DNA of 5,320 nucleotides from an uncultured Micrococcus sp. (lineage in GTDB: Bacteria; Actinomycetota; Actinomycetes; Actinomycetales; Micrococcaceae), in assembly GCA_946222435.1 (NCBI GenBank), contig CAMIOJ010000171.1, forward strand, positions 1-5,320. Reading direction: 5' to 3'. The position numbers and the translations under genes are program-made. The notes under the pieces are model-generated. The model saw only the letters and a list, made by a program, of their open reading frames with translations. It ran no database searches and was not told the origin of the DNA. Below are positions 5,296 to 5,320 of this stretch, piece after piece (the first letter of the stretch is position 1; each line of letters starts with the position of its first letter).

Positions 5296-5320
5296 GGGGA
5301 CGACGACGGCGGGTCGGCTC

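Noticed and set aside
5216..5320. The minus frame ending in TGA at 5212-5214 (ATGA overlap with grpE) as the dnaK C-terminus
   Set aside because: The encoded residues are Pro/Arg/Val-rich and do not resemble the acidic DnaK tail. The region looks intergenic.

Overview
The window comes from a very GC-rich genome (roughly 70% or more by eye). The gene order grpE-dnaJ-hspR on the minus strand is the signature of the actinobacterial dnaK heat-shock operon. Base composition, the zinc-finger-less DnaJ, the Pro/Thr-linked polysaccharide deacetylase and the actinobacterial form of TrmB suggest a Micrococcales member such as Micrococcus, Kocuria or a relative. That placement is an inference from recall; no search was run.

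Layout. Positions 3-647 (+): the 3' part of a CE4 (NodB-type) polysaccharide deacetylase gene, cut by the left edge. Positions 648-790: a short intergenic stretch. Positions 791-1744 (+): trmB, tRNA (guanine-N7-)-methyltransferase. The remaining genes run leftward on the minus strand from the right edge: grpE (5215-4541), a zinc-finger-less dnaJ (4429-3410), hspR (3413-2826) and a DUF1023-type alpha/beta hydrolase (2823-1729). The hydrolase converges on trmB and their 3' ends overlap by 16 bp. dnaK is expected just beyond position 5320.

How the genes work together. GrpE (nucleotide exchange factor) and DnaJ (J-domain co-chaperone) serve the off-window DnaK. HspR is the MerR-family repressor that in other actinobacteria shuts off this same operon through HAIR operators upstream of dnaK; no HAIR operator is present here, so the promoter should lie beyond the right edge. 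dnaJ and hspR overlap by 4 nt (GTGA). Only 2 nt separate hspR from the hydrolase, so the hydrolase looks like an additional, translationally coupled member of the operon.

The most notable unexplained structure is non-coding. The grpE-dnaJ gap holds a perfect 34-bp palindrome, a second hairpin and a 10-bp direct repeat. A strong bulged hairpin lies upstream of grpE. These could set the relative amounts of the chaperone proteins by transcript attenuation, processing or 3'-end protection. The rest of the window is ordinary chromosomal housekeeping; I see no mobile element, CRISPR array, tRNA or rRNA.
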